From NCBI RefSeq assembly GCF_018991925.1, contig NW_024720773.1, positions 1,370,626 to 1,434,625 on the forward strand: a stretch of 64,000 nucleotides of DNA. Direction: 5' to 3'. The stretch comes from Homarus americanus. Lineage: Eukaryota > Arthropoda > Malacostraca > Decapoda > Nephropidae. Within the stretch, counting starts at the first letter, position 1, and each line of letters opens with the position of its first letter. The notes under the pieces were generated by a model that was given only the letters and a program-made list of their open reading frames with translations, was not told the origin of the DNA and searched no databases. A program made the position numbers and the translations under genes. Shown here one piece after another: positions 34,207-46,795 of this stretch.

Positions 34207-34802
34207 AGGCACTGCAGGTATACAAACAACGGTAAGTTTTAAAATGACTTATACAGAGTACAGTACAGTACAGTACATTGCAGTAGAGTGCAGTACAATA
34301 CATTACAGTACAGTGCAGTACAGTGCAATGCAGCACAGAACAGTACAGTGCAGTACAGTGCAGTACAGTACAGTACAGAACAGTACATTGCAGTACAGTG
34401 CAGTACAATACATTACAGTGCAGTACAGTGCAGTATAGTGCAGAACAGTACAGAACAGTACATTGCAGTACAGTACAATGCAGTGCAGTAGTGTGCAGTA
34501 CAGTACAGTGCAGAACAGTACATTGCAGTACAGTGCAGTACAATACATTACAGTGCAGTGCAGTACAGTGCAGTACAGTACAGTGCAGTACAGTACAGTA
34601 CAATGCAGTGCAGTACAGTACAGTGCAGTACAGTACAGTACAATACAGTACAGTACAGTACAGAACAATATAGTACAATACAGTACAGTGCAGTACAGTA
34701 CAATACAGCACAGTACAGAACAATACAGTGCAGTACAGTACAGTACAGTACAATACAGAACAGTACAGTACAGTACAAAACAGTACAGTACAGTACAGTA
34801 CA

Positions 34803-35590
34803 GATCAATACAGTACACCACAGTAGAGTGTAGTACAGTACAGTACAATACAGCACAGTACAGTAGTACAGTACAGTACAATACATTACAGTACAGTGCA
34901 GTACAGTGCAATGCAGCAGAGAACAGTACAGTGCAGTACAGTGCAGTACAGTACAGTACAGAACAGTACATTGCAGTACAGTGCAGTACAATACATTACA
35001 GTGCCGTGCAGTACAGTGCAGTACAGTACAGTGCAGTACAGTACAGTACAATGCAGTGCAGTACAGTACAGTGCAGTACAGTACAGAACAATACAGTGCA
35101 GTACAGTACAGTACAGTACAATACAGAACAGTACAGTACAGTACAAAACAGTACAGTACAGTACAGTACAGATCAATACAGTACACCACAGTAGAGTGTA
35201 GTACAGTACAGTACAATACAGCACAGTACAGTAGTACAGTACAGTACAATACATTACAGTACAGTGCAGTACAGTGCAATGCAGCAGAGAACAGTACAGT
35301 GCAGTACAGTGCAGTACAGTACAGTACAGAACAGTACATTGCAGTACAGTGCAGTACAATACATTACAGTGCAGTACAGTACAGTGCAGTACAGTGCAGA
35401 ACAGTACAGAACAGTACAGTGCAGTACAGTACAATGCAGTGCAGTACAGTGCAGTACAGTGCAGTACAGTACAGTGCAGTACAGTACAGTGCAGAACAGT
35501 ACATTGCAGTACAGTGCAGTACAATACATTACAGTGCAGTGCAGTATAGTGCAGTACAGTGCAGTACAGTGCAGTACAGTACAGTGCAGT
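34803..35590. repeat. 368-bp higher-order duplication in the pentanucleotide satellite
   Basis: Rare variants recur at a fixed 368-base offset: GATCAATAC at 34803 and 35171, and ATGCAGCAGAGAAC at 34911 and 35279. The intervening variant pattern also matches, so the second block is a copy of the first. Confidence 0.8.
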
Positions 35591-35849
35591 ACAGTACAGT
35601 ACAATGCAGTGCAGTACAGTACAGTGCAGTACAGTACAGTACAATACAGTACAGTACAGTACAGTACAGAACAATATAGTACAATACAGTACAGTGCAGT
35701 ACAGTACAGTACAATACAGCACAGTACAGTACAATACAGTGCAGTACAGTACAGTACAATACAGAACAGTACAGTACAGTACAATACAGTACAGTACAGT
35801 ACAGTACAGAACAATACAGTACACCACAGTAGAGTGCAGTACAGTACAG

Positions 35850-38640
35850 TACAATACAGCACAGTACAGTAGTACAGTACAGTACAGAACAATAGAGTAC
35901 AATACAGTACAGTACAATACAATACAGTACAATACAGTGCAGTACAGTACAGTACAATACAGTGCAGCACAGTACAGTACAATACAGTGCAGCACAGTAC
36001 AGCACAGTACAATACAGTACAATTAGTACCATACAGTACAGTACAATACAGTACAGTACAGTACGGCATAGTACAGTGCAGTACAGTAAAGTACAGTACA
36101 ATGCAGTACAATACAATACATTACAATACAGTATAATACAGTACAATACAATACAGTACCATTCAAAACAGTACAGTACAGTACAATACAGTACAGTACA
36201 ATACAGTACAGTACAATACAGTATAGTAAAGTGCAGTAGTACAGTACAGTAGAGTGCAGTACAGTACAAATCAGTACAGTACAGTACTGTATAGAACAAT
36301 ACAATACAGTATAATACAGTACAATACAATACAGTACCACTCAAAACAGTACAGTACAGTACAATACAGTACAGTACAATACAGTACAGTACAATATAGT
36401 ATAGTACAGTGCAGTAGTACAGTACAGTACAGTGCAGTACAGTACAGTGCAGTGCAGTATAGTACAGTACAGTACAGTACAATACAGTACTGTACAGTAC
36501 TGTACAGTACAGTAATAAAGTACAGTACAGTACAATACAGTACAGTGCAGTACAGTGCAGTACAGTGCAGTGCAGTACAGTACAGTACAGTGCAATACAG
36601 TACAGTACAGTAGTACAGCACAGAACAATACAGTACAGTAGAGAACAGTACAGTACAGTACAGTACAGAACAATAAAGTACAGTAAAGTACAGAACAATA
36701 CAGTACAGTACAATGCAATACAGTGCAGTACAGTACAGTGCAGTGCAGTACAGTGCAGTACAGTACAGTACAGTACAGTGCAATACAGTACAGTACAGTA
36801 CAGTATAGTACAGTACAGTACAGAACAGTACAGTACAGTGCAGTGCAATACAGAACAGTACAGTACAGTACAATACAGTACAGTACAGTACAGTACAATG
36901 CATTACAGTACAGTACAGTACAATACAGTACAGTACAGTACAGTGCAATACAGTACACTACAGTACAGTACAGTACAGTGCAATACAGTACAATACAGTA
37001 CAGTACAGAACAGTACAATGCATTACAGTACAGTACAGTACAATACAGTACAGTACAGTACAGTACAGCACAATACAGTACAGTACAGTGCAGTACAGTG
37101 CCGTACAGTACAATACAGCACAGTACAGTAGTACAGTACAGTACAGAACAATAGAGTACAATACAGTACAGTACAATACAATACAGTACAATACAGTGCA
37201 GCACAGTACAGTACAATACAGTGCAGCACAGTACAGTGTAGCACAGTACAGTACAATACAGTACAATACAATGCAGTACAGTACAGTACAGTGCAAAACA
37301 TTGCAGTACAGTACAGCACAGTACAATACAGTACAATTAGTACCATACAGTACAGTACAATACAGTACAGTACAGTACGGCATAGTACAGTGCAGTACAG
37401 TAAAGTACAGTACAATGCAGTACAATACAATACATTACAATACAGTATAATACAGTACAATACAATACAGTACCATTCAAAACAGTACAGTACAGTACAA
37501 TACAGTACAGTACAATACAGTACAGTACAATACAGTATAGTAAAGTGCAGTAGTACAGTACAGTAGAGTACAGTACAGTACAAATCAGTACAGTACAGTA
37601 CTGTATAGAACAATACAATACATTACAATACAGTATAATACAGTACAATACAATACAGTACCATTCAAAACAGTACAGTACAGTACAATACAGTACAGTA
37701 CAATACAGTACAGTACAATATAGTATAGTACAGTGCAGTAGTACAGTACAGTACAGTGCAGTACAGTACAGTGCAGTGCAGTATAGTACAGTACAGTACA
37801 GTACAATACAGTACTGTACAGTACTGTACAGTACAGTAATAAAGTACAGTACAGTACAATACAGTACAGTGCAGTACAGTGCAGTACAGTGCAGTGCAGT
37901 ACAGTACAGTACAGTGCAATACAGTACAGTACAGTAGTACAGCACAGAACAATACTGTACAGTAGAGAACAGTACAGTACAGTACAGTACAGAACAATAA
38001 AGTACAGTAAAGTACAGAACAATACAGTACAGTACAATACAATACAGTGCAGTACAGTACAGTGCAGTGCAGTGCAGTGCAGTACAGTACAGTACAGTAC
38101 AGTACAGTGCAATACAGTACAGTACAGTACAGTATAGTACAGTCCAGTACAGAACAGTACAGTGCAGTGCAATACAGAACAGTACAGTACAGTACAATAC
38201 AGTACAGTACAGTACAGTACAATGCATTACAGTACAGTACAGTACAGTACAGTACAGTACAGTGCAATACAGTACAGTACAGTACAGTACATACAGTGCA
38301 ATACAGTACAATACAGTACAGTACAGAACAATTACAATGCATTACAGTACAGTACAGTACAATACAGTATAGTACAGTACAGTACAGCACAACACAGTAC
38401 AGTACAATTACAGTACAGTGCAGTACAGTGCCGTACAGTACAATACAGTACAGTACAGTACAGTACAGTGCAATACAGTACAGTACAGTACAGTGCAATA
38501 CAGTACAATACAGTACAGTACAGTACAGTACAATGCATTACAGTACAGTACAGTACAATACAGTACAGTACAGTACAGTACAGTGCAATACAGTACAGTA
38601 CAGTACAGTACAATACAGTACAGTACCGTACAGTACAGTA
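35850..38640. repeat. Higher-order duplication of about 1.3 kb in the pentanucleotide satellite
   Basis: The phrase AATTAGTACCATACAG occurs at about 36022 and 37334, TACGGCATAGTACAG at about 36063 and 37376, and GTAGTACAGCACAGAAC at about 36610 and 37935: offsets of roughly 1.31-1.33 kb. At least two long copies lie head to tail. Confidence 0.8.
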
Positions 38641-38744
38641 CATAACAGTACAGTACAGTACGGTACAGTACAATACAGTACAGTACAGTACAGAACAGTA
38701 CAGTACAGTACAGTACAGAACAATACAGTACAGTACATTACAGT

Positions 38745-38845
38745 ACTGCAATGTTCTGTACTGTACTGTACTGTACTGTACTGTACTGCATTGTTCTGTA
38801 CTGCCTTGTTCTCTACTGTATTGTTCTGTACTATACTGTACTGTA
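38745..38845 (-). repeat. Strand-switched block inside the pentanucleotide satellite
   Basis: Here the forward strand reads CTGTA instead of TACAG, meaning the array is inverted for about 100 bases and then returns. Similar blocks lie at about 41262-41302, 41745-41853, 43470-43562 and 43630-43675. Confidence 0.85.
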
Positions 38846-41800
38846 CAGTAAAGTACAGTACAGTACAGTACAGTACAGTACAAAACAGAACAATACAGTA
38901 CAGTACAGTACAGTACAGTATAGTGCAGAACAATACAGTACAGAACAAAATACGGTACAGTACAGTACAGTACAGAACAATACAGTGCAGTACAGTACAG
39001 TACAGTACTGTACAGTAAAGTATACTACAGAACAATACAGTACAGAACATTACAGTACAGTACATAACAATACAGTACAGTACAGTACAGTACGGTACAG
39101 TACAGTACAGTACAGTACAGTACAGTACAGTACAGTACAGTATAGTACAGAACAATACAGTACAGTACAGTACAGTATGGTACAGAACAATATACTACAG
39201 TACAGTACAGTATAGTACAGTACAGTATAGTACAGAACAAGACAGTACAGTACAGTACAGTACATTACAGAACAGTACAGTACAGTATATTACAGAACAA
39301 TACAGTACTATACAGTACAGAACAATACAGTACAGTACAATACAGTACAGTACAGTACAGAACAGTACAGTACAGTACAGAACAATACAGTACAGTACAG
39401 TACAGTACAGAACAATACAGTGCAGTATAGTACAGTACAGTACTGTACATTAAAGTATACTACAGAACAGTACAGTACAGTACAGTACAGTACAGTACAG
39501 TATAGTACAGAACAATACAGTACAGTACAGTATGATACAGAACAATACAGTACAGTACAGTACAGAACAATACAGTACAGTACAGTACAGTACAGTACAG
39601 TACAGTACAGTACAGAACAGTACAGTACAGTACAGTACAGAACAATACAGTACAGTACAGTACAGAGCAATACAGTGCAGTACAGTACGGTACAGTACAG
39701 TACAATACAGTACAATACAGTACAATACAGTACAGTACAGTACAGTACAGTACGGTACAGTACAGTACAGTACAGTAGAGTATAGTACAGAACAATACAG
39801 TACAGTACAGTACAGTACAGTACAGTACAGTACAGAACAATACAGTACAGTACAGTACAGTACAGAGCAATACAGTGCAGTACAGTACAGTACAGTACAG
39901 TACAATACAGTACAATACAGTACAGTACAGTACAGTACGGTACAGTACAGTACAGTACAGTACAGTATAGTACAGAACAATACAGTACAGTACAGTACAG
40001 TACAGTACAGTACAGTATAGTAGAGAACAGTACAATACAGTACAGTACAGTACAGTGTAGTAGAGAACAATACAGTACAGTACAGTATAGTATAGTACAG
40101 AACATACAGTACACTAGAGCACAGCATAGTACAGAACAAGACAGTACAGTAAAGTACAGTACAGTACAGTACAGTACAGTACAGTACAATTATAATGAAC
40201 TACAATACAGTACAGTACAGTACAGTACAGTACAGTACATACAGAACAATACAGTACAGTACAGTACAGTACAGAGCAATACAGTGCAGTACAGTACAGT
40301 ACAGTACAGTACAATACAGTACAATACAGTACAGTACAGTACAGTACGGTACAGTACAGTACAGTACAGTACAGTATAGTACAGAACAATACAGTACAGT
40401 ACAGTACAGTACAGTACAGTACAGTATAGTAGAGAACAGTACAATACAGTACAGTACAGTGTAGTAGAGAACAATACAGTACAGTACAGTATAGTATAGT
40501 ACAGAACATACAGTACACTAGAGCACAGCATAGTACAGAACAAGACAGTACAGTAAAGTACAGTACAGTACAGTACAGTACAGTACAGTACAGTACAGTA
40601 CAGTATAGTAGAGAACAGTACAATACAGTACAGTACAGTATAGTAGAGAACAATATAGTACACTAGAGTACAGCATAGTACAGAACAAGACAGTACAGTA
40701 CAGTACAGTAACATTACAGAACAGTACAGTATAGTACAGTATATTACAGAACAATACAGTACAGTACAGTACAGTACAGTACAGAACAATACAGTACAGT
40801 ACAGTATAATTTGAACAATACAGTACAGTACAGTACAGTACAGTACAGTACAGTACAGAACAATACAGTACAATACAGTACAGTACAGTACAGTACAGTA
40901 CGGTACAGTACAGTACAGTACAGTACAGTACAGTACGGTAGAGTATAGTACAGAACAATACAGTACAGTACAGTACAGTACAGTACAGTACAGTATAGTA
41001 CAGAACAGTACAATACAGTACAGTACAGTACAGTATAGTAGAGAACAATACAGTAAAGTACAGTACAGTATAGTACAGAACATACAGTACAGTACAGTAT
41101 AGCACAGAACAAGACAGTACAGTACAGTGCATTACATTACAGAACAGTACAGTACAGTACAGTATAGTACAGTACAGAACAATACAGTACAGTACAGTAC
41201 AGTACAGTACAGAACAGTACAGTACAGTACAGAACAATACAGTACAGTACAGTACAGTACTGTACTGTTCTGTACTGTACTGTACTGTACTGTACTGTAC
41301 AGTACAGTACAGTACAGTACAGAACAATACAGTACAGCACTGTACAGTACTGTACTTTACTGTACAATATAGTACAGAACAATACAGTACAGAACAATAC
41401 GGTACAGTACAGTACAGTGCAGTACAGAACAATGCAGTACAGTACAGTACAGTACAGTACAGTACAGTACAGTACAGTACTGTACAGTGAAGTATACTAC
41501 AGAACAGTACAGTACAGTACAGTCCAGTACAGTATAGTACAGAACAATACAGTAGAATACACTACAGTACAGTATAGTATAGAACAATACAGTATACTAC
41601 AGCTCCATACGGTACAGTACAGTACAGTACAGTACAGTACAGTACAATACAGTATAGTACAGAATAATACAGTACAGTACAGTACAGTACAATACAGTAC
41701 TGTACAGTAAAGTATACTACAGAACAGTACAGTACAGTACAGTACAGTACTGTACTGTTCTGTACTGTACTGTACTGTACTGTACTGTATTGTTCTGTAC

Positions 41801-44250
41801 TGTTTTGTTCTGTACTGTATTGTTCTGTACTATACTGTACTGTACAGTACAGTACAGTACAGAACAATACAGTACAGCACTGTACAGTACTGTACTTTAC
41901 TGTACAATATAGTACAGAACAATACAGTACAGAACAATACAGTACAGTACAGTACAGTGCAGGACAGAACAATGCAGTACAGTACAGTACATTACAGTAC
42001 AGTACAGTACTGTACAGTGAAGTATACTACAGAACAGTACAGTACAGTACAGTCCAGTTCAGTATAGTACAGAAAAATACAGTAGAGTACACTACAGTAC
42101 AGTACAGTACAGTATAGTACAGAACAATACAGTATAGTACAGTTCCATACGGTACAATACAGTACAGTACAGTACAGTACAATACAGTATAGTACAGAAT
42201 AATACAGCACAGTACCGTACAGTACAAAAGAGAACAATACAGTACAGTACAGTACTGCACTGTACAGTATAGTATAGTGCAGAACAATACAGAACAATAC
42301 AGTACAGTACAGTACAATACAGTACTGTACAGTAAAGTATCCTACAGAACAGTACAGAACAGTACAGTTCAGTACAGTACAGTACGGTATAGTAGAGAAC
42401 AATACAGTACAGTACAGTATGGTACAGAACAATATAGTACAGTACAGTACAGTATAGTACAGAACATTACAGAACAGTACAGTACAGTACAGTATATTAC
42501 AGAACAATACAGTACAGTACAGAACAGAACAATACAGTACAGTACAGTACAGTACACAACAGTACAGTACAGTACAGTACAGAACAATACAGTACAGTAC
42601 AGTACAGAACAATACTGTGCAGTACAGCACAGTACAGTACTGTACAGTAAAGTATACTACAGAACAGTACAGTACAGTACAGTACAGTACAGTACAGTAC
42701 AGTACAGTACAGTATAGTACAGAACAATACAGTACAGTACAGTATAGTACAGAACAATAGAGTACAGTACAGTACAGAACAATACAGTACAGTACAGTAC
42801 AGTACAGTACAGTACAGTACAGTACAGTACAGTACAGTACAGGTACAAGTACAGTACAGTACAGCAGTACAATACAGTACAGTACCAGTACAGTACAGAA
42901 CAATACCAGTACAGACAGTACAGTACAGTACAGTACAGTACGGTACAGTACAGTACAGTACAGTACAGTACAGTACAGTACAGTACAGTACAGAACAATA
43001 CAGTACAGTACAGTACAGTACAGAACAATACAGTACAGTACAGTACAGAACAATACAGTACAGTACAGTACGGTACAGTACAGTACAGTACAGTACAATA
43101 CAGTACAGTACAGTACAGTACGGTACAGTACAGTACAGTATAGTACAGAACAATACAGTACAGTACAGTACAGTACAGTACAGTATAGTACAGAACAGTA
43201 CAATACAGTACAGTATAGTACAGTATAGTAGAGAACAATACTGTACAGTACCGTATAGTACAGAACATACAGTACAGTACAGTATAGTACAGAACAAGAC
43301 AGTACAGTACATTACAGTACATTACAGAACAGTACATCATAGTACAGTATATTACAGAACAATACAGTACAGTACAGTACAGAACAATGCAGTACAGCAC
43401 AGTACAGTACAGTACAGTACAGTACAGTACAGTACAGTACAGTACTGAACAATACAGTACAGTACAGTACAGTACTGTACTGTCCTGTACTGTACTGTAC
43501 TGTACTGTATTGTTCTGTACTGTATTGTTATGTACTGTATTGTTCTGTACTATACTGTACTGTACAGTACAGTACAGTACAGTACAGTACAGTACAGTAC
43601 AGTACAGTACAGAACAATACAGTACAGCACTGTTCACTGTACAGTGCTGTACTGTATTGTTCTGTACTGTACCGTACAGTACAATATAGTACAGAACAAT
43701 ACAGTACTGAACAATACAGTACAGTACAGTATAGTGCAGTACAGAACAATGCAGTACAGTACAGTACAGTACAGTACAGTACAGTACAGTACTGTACAGT
43801 GCAGTATACTACAGAACAGTACGGTACAGTACAGTCCAGTACAGTATAGTACAGAACAATACAGTAGAGTACACTACACTACAGTACAGTACAGTACAGT
43901 ACAGTATAGTACAGAACAATACAGTACAGTACAGTACAGTACGGTACAGTACAGTACAGTACAGTACAATACAGTATAGTACAGAACAATACAGTACAGT
44001 ACAGTACAATACAGTATAGTACAGAACAATACAGTACAGTACAGTACAGTACAGTATAGTACAGAACAATACAGTACAGTACAGTACAGTAAAGTATAGT
44101 ATAATACAGTATAGTACAGAACAATACAGTACAGTACAGTACAGTAAAGTACAGTACAATACAGTATAGTACAGAACAATACAGTACAGTACAGTACAGT
44201 ACAGTACAGTACAGTACAGTACAGTTCAGTACAGTACAGTACAGTATAGT

Positions 44251-44369
44251 GTGTTAGGGAAGCCGTCAGTACACGAGCCTGTGTCTCAACTCTGATCAAC
44301 TCCCAACACTCAATATAAAAATTTCTTTATCAAAAATAATTTCACGTGGTTGGTGCTCTAATTCTATTG
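44251..44369. other. Short complex spacer
   Basis: About 120 bases separating the pentanucleotide satellite from the next minisatellite; nothing recognised. Confidence 0.5.
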
Positions 44370-45256
44370 TTGTTTTCCTGCCCACCCGACAGTACTGTTG
44401 TCCTGCCCACCCAACAGTAATGAAGTTCTGCCCACCCCGACAGCTCTGTTGTCCTGCCCACTCGAGAGCTCTGTTGTCCTGCCAAAACTACAGTAATGAA
44501 GTCCTGCCCACCGTACAGTACTGTCGTCCTGCCCACCCGACAAAAATAAAGTTCTGCCCACCCGACAGCTCTATTGTCCTGCCCACTCGACAACTCTGTT
44601 GTCCTGCCCTACAGTCCTGCCGACAGCTCGACAGCTCTGTTTTTCAGCCCACCCGACAGCTCTGTTGTCCTGCCCACCCGAAAGCTCTGTTGTCCTGCTC
44701 ACTTGACAGCTCTGTTTCCTGCCCACCCGACAGTAATGAAGTCCTGCCCACCCGACAATGCTGTTGTCCTGCTCACCCGACAGTACTGTTGTCCTACACT
44801 CCAGACAGCCCTATTTTCCTGCCCACCCGACAGTACTGTTGTCCTGCTAATCCGACAGTACTGTTGTCCTGAACTCCCGATAGCTCTGATATCCTGCCCA
44901 CCGACAATTCTGTTGTCCTGCCATCCTGACAGTTCTGTTGTCGTGCCCTCCCGAAAGCCCTGTTGTCCTGCCATTACGACAGCTTTGTTGTCCTGCCCTC
45001 CCGACAGCTGTGTTGTCCTGCAATCCCGACAGTCCTGTTTCCTGCCCACTCGACGGCTCTGCTATCCTGCCATCCCGATAGCTCTGTTGTCCTTCCCACC
45101 CGACAGTACTGTTGTATTGCAATCCCGACAGCTTTGTTGTCCTGACATCCCGACAGCGCTGTTGTCCTGCCATCCCGACAGCTCTGTTGTCCTGTTCTCC
45201 CGATAGCCCTGTTTCCTGCCCACTCGACAGCTCTGTTGTCCTGCCATCCCGAGAGC
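44370..45256 (+). repeat. Minisatellite of about 25 bp
   Basis: About 35 units built on TGTTGTCCTGCCCACCCGAC followed by AGCTC or AGTAC. Two subtypes are mixed: GCCCACCCGAC (left and middle) and GCCATCCCGAC (mainly right, after 44920). Open frames on both strands are due to the unit. Confidence 0.95.
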
Positions 45257-45945
45257 TCTGAGAGTCCGGCTACCAGAACCATTTTCTCGCTGCTTTTATG
45301 AATGACAGTGCAGGCTGGGGAGGGGCCGTGTTCGACTCCCTACCTCACTCCACCAGACGAACACACGTCCCTCTATATGCCAAACCTTACCTGGGAGCGT
45401 CAACGTAAAATTATTCGTCATAATCTGGTGTTATGTATCATTCGGTAACATATCACTGGCGCCCATTATCCACCAAAAACCTGCTATGTCGTCTTATCTC
45501 GGCGAAGGAATGGGACGCCACTGTATCGAGCGGTCCATTCATGCGTTCCTCCAGGCGTCGCGAACCAGGACCCCGACTGTGACTTGGCCTTCGTAAAACC
45601 CATCAGAAAAACTCTCTCGACATCCCCCTCTCGCGGCACACACCCGGAAAACTGGATAGTCTCTCTTTACGGTCCGTCGATTAACCGGGTCTTTGTGACG
45701 TGTAAGAGGCACTGGAGGGGACACTACCCAGGCCAGCCACCAGCCAGCACCACTAACGCCATCACCCTCTCCCTCTCACCCCCTTCCATTCCAACCCCAC
45801 CCCATCCCACCCACTAAGAAGGTCTTGGGGCAGGGGTGGAGGAGTGAGTCTTCAGCCTGGCGTGGCGCAGGAGCAGAGTCGCCGCGGGCAGCAACACACC
45901 CACTACCATCACACAACAGTACACCCGTGTCTGTCGCTGCCTCCC
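45257..45945. other. Complex sequence, no gene recognised
   Basis: GC-richer than its surroundings, with no recognisable protein or element. Includes a C-rich stretch at 45775-45815. Confidence 0.4.

Positions 45946-46033
<88 letters not shown>
45946..46033. repeat. Compound (GT)n(AT)n microsatellite
   Basis: About 26 bases of GT followed directly by about 61 bases of AT. Confidence 0.95.
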
Positions 46034-46037
<4 letters not shown>

Positions 46038-46042
46038 TATTA

Positions 46043-46135
46043 GACCCCAGTCCTAATACAACCCAGTCCTAATAGACCCCAGTCCTAATAAACCTCTGTC
46101 CCAATAGACCCCAGTCCTAAAAGGGTCTACTCCTA
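46043..46135 (+). repeat. Short tandem repeat, AGACCCCAGTCCTAAT type
   Basis: Five or six imperfect 16-18-bp units (CCCAGTCCTAATAGAC) right after the AT tract. Confidence 0.8.
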
Positions 46136-46481
46136 ACAGAGCTTATCCCAACGCTCAGGTTAGGTTACATATTAGGAGACAACATATAGCTGGAATGACT
46201 TTAGCTGGCCTTACTAGGACCCACAGCTATTAGAAATGGAAGCTATTAGGACTAAAGCCAATTATCTCTGGGATCCTTTACTCATTGAACCTTTTAACTG
46301 ACCTTTAGATAAAATGTCAGGTTCCTTGTTATATGAAGGTGGCATCACGGAAGGTTGTTGTGAACACTAGTAACTCTAAGACCTGCCTGGTGGTAGGAGG
46401 GAGGGAGGGCGGTAGGAAGAAGGGGGGTGAGGGAGGGAGGTGGTATGTAATGGAAAATACACAAGATTTTTTATACTTCGC
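46136..46481. other. Spacer with a GGGA-rich tract
   Basis: No gene recognised. A purine-rich GGGAGGGAGGGC stretch lies at 46395-46442. Confidence 0.4.
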
Positions 46482-46735
46482 TACCACCACCACCACTACT
46501 ACCACTAAGACGACGATAACTTTTACCACCATGACAACCACAACCACCACCACCATCACCACCACCACCACCATCACCACCACCACCACCACCATCACCA
46601 TCAGCACCACCACCACCAACACCACCACCACCACCAAAACCACCACCACCACCACCAAAAAGACGACGATCACTTCTACCACCATGACAACCACCACCAC
46701 CACCAACACCATTACTACCACCACCACCATCACCA
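46482..46735 (+). repeat. (CCA)n trinucleotide block with internal 153-bp duplication
   Basis: Mostly CCA/ACC repeats. The interrupting phrase AAGACGACGAT...ACCACCATGACAACC occurs at 46507 and again at 46660, so the block has been duplicated as a unit. The poly-Thr and poly-Val open frames across it are compositional. Confidence 0.9.
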
Positions 46736-46795
46736 GTTCCAACATCTCCTCAAAACCAGTAACATCATACTGTAACACAATGTCACCTCAAGGCG

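Larger units (their letters stand above)
34252..44250. repeat. Pentanucleotide satellite (ACAGT)n, about 10 kb
   Basis: Continuous array of the 5-bp unit ACAGT, with unit variants giving CAGTG, AGAAC, CAATA, CATTA and CGGTA. The first half (34.25-38.7 kb) is rich in GTGCA variants; the second half is rich in AGAACAATAC. Neither strand of the pure unit contains a stop codon in any frame, so open frames of up to 439 codons (Y-C-T-V-L on one strand, T-V-Q-Y-S on the other) appear on both strands. None is a gene. It is bordered by complex sequence on both sides. Confidence 0.97.

Noticed and set aside
34166..44299. Many long Y-C-T-V-L or T-V-Q-Y-S open frames
   Set aside because: They are translations of the pentamer ACAGT/ACTGT, which has no stop codon in any frame on either strand.
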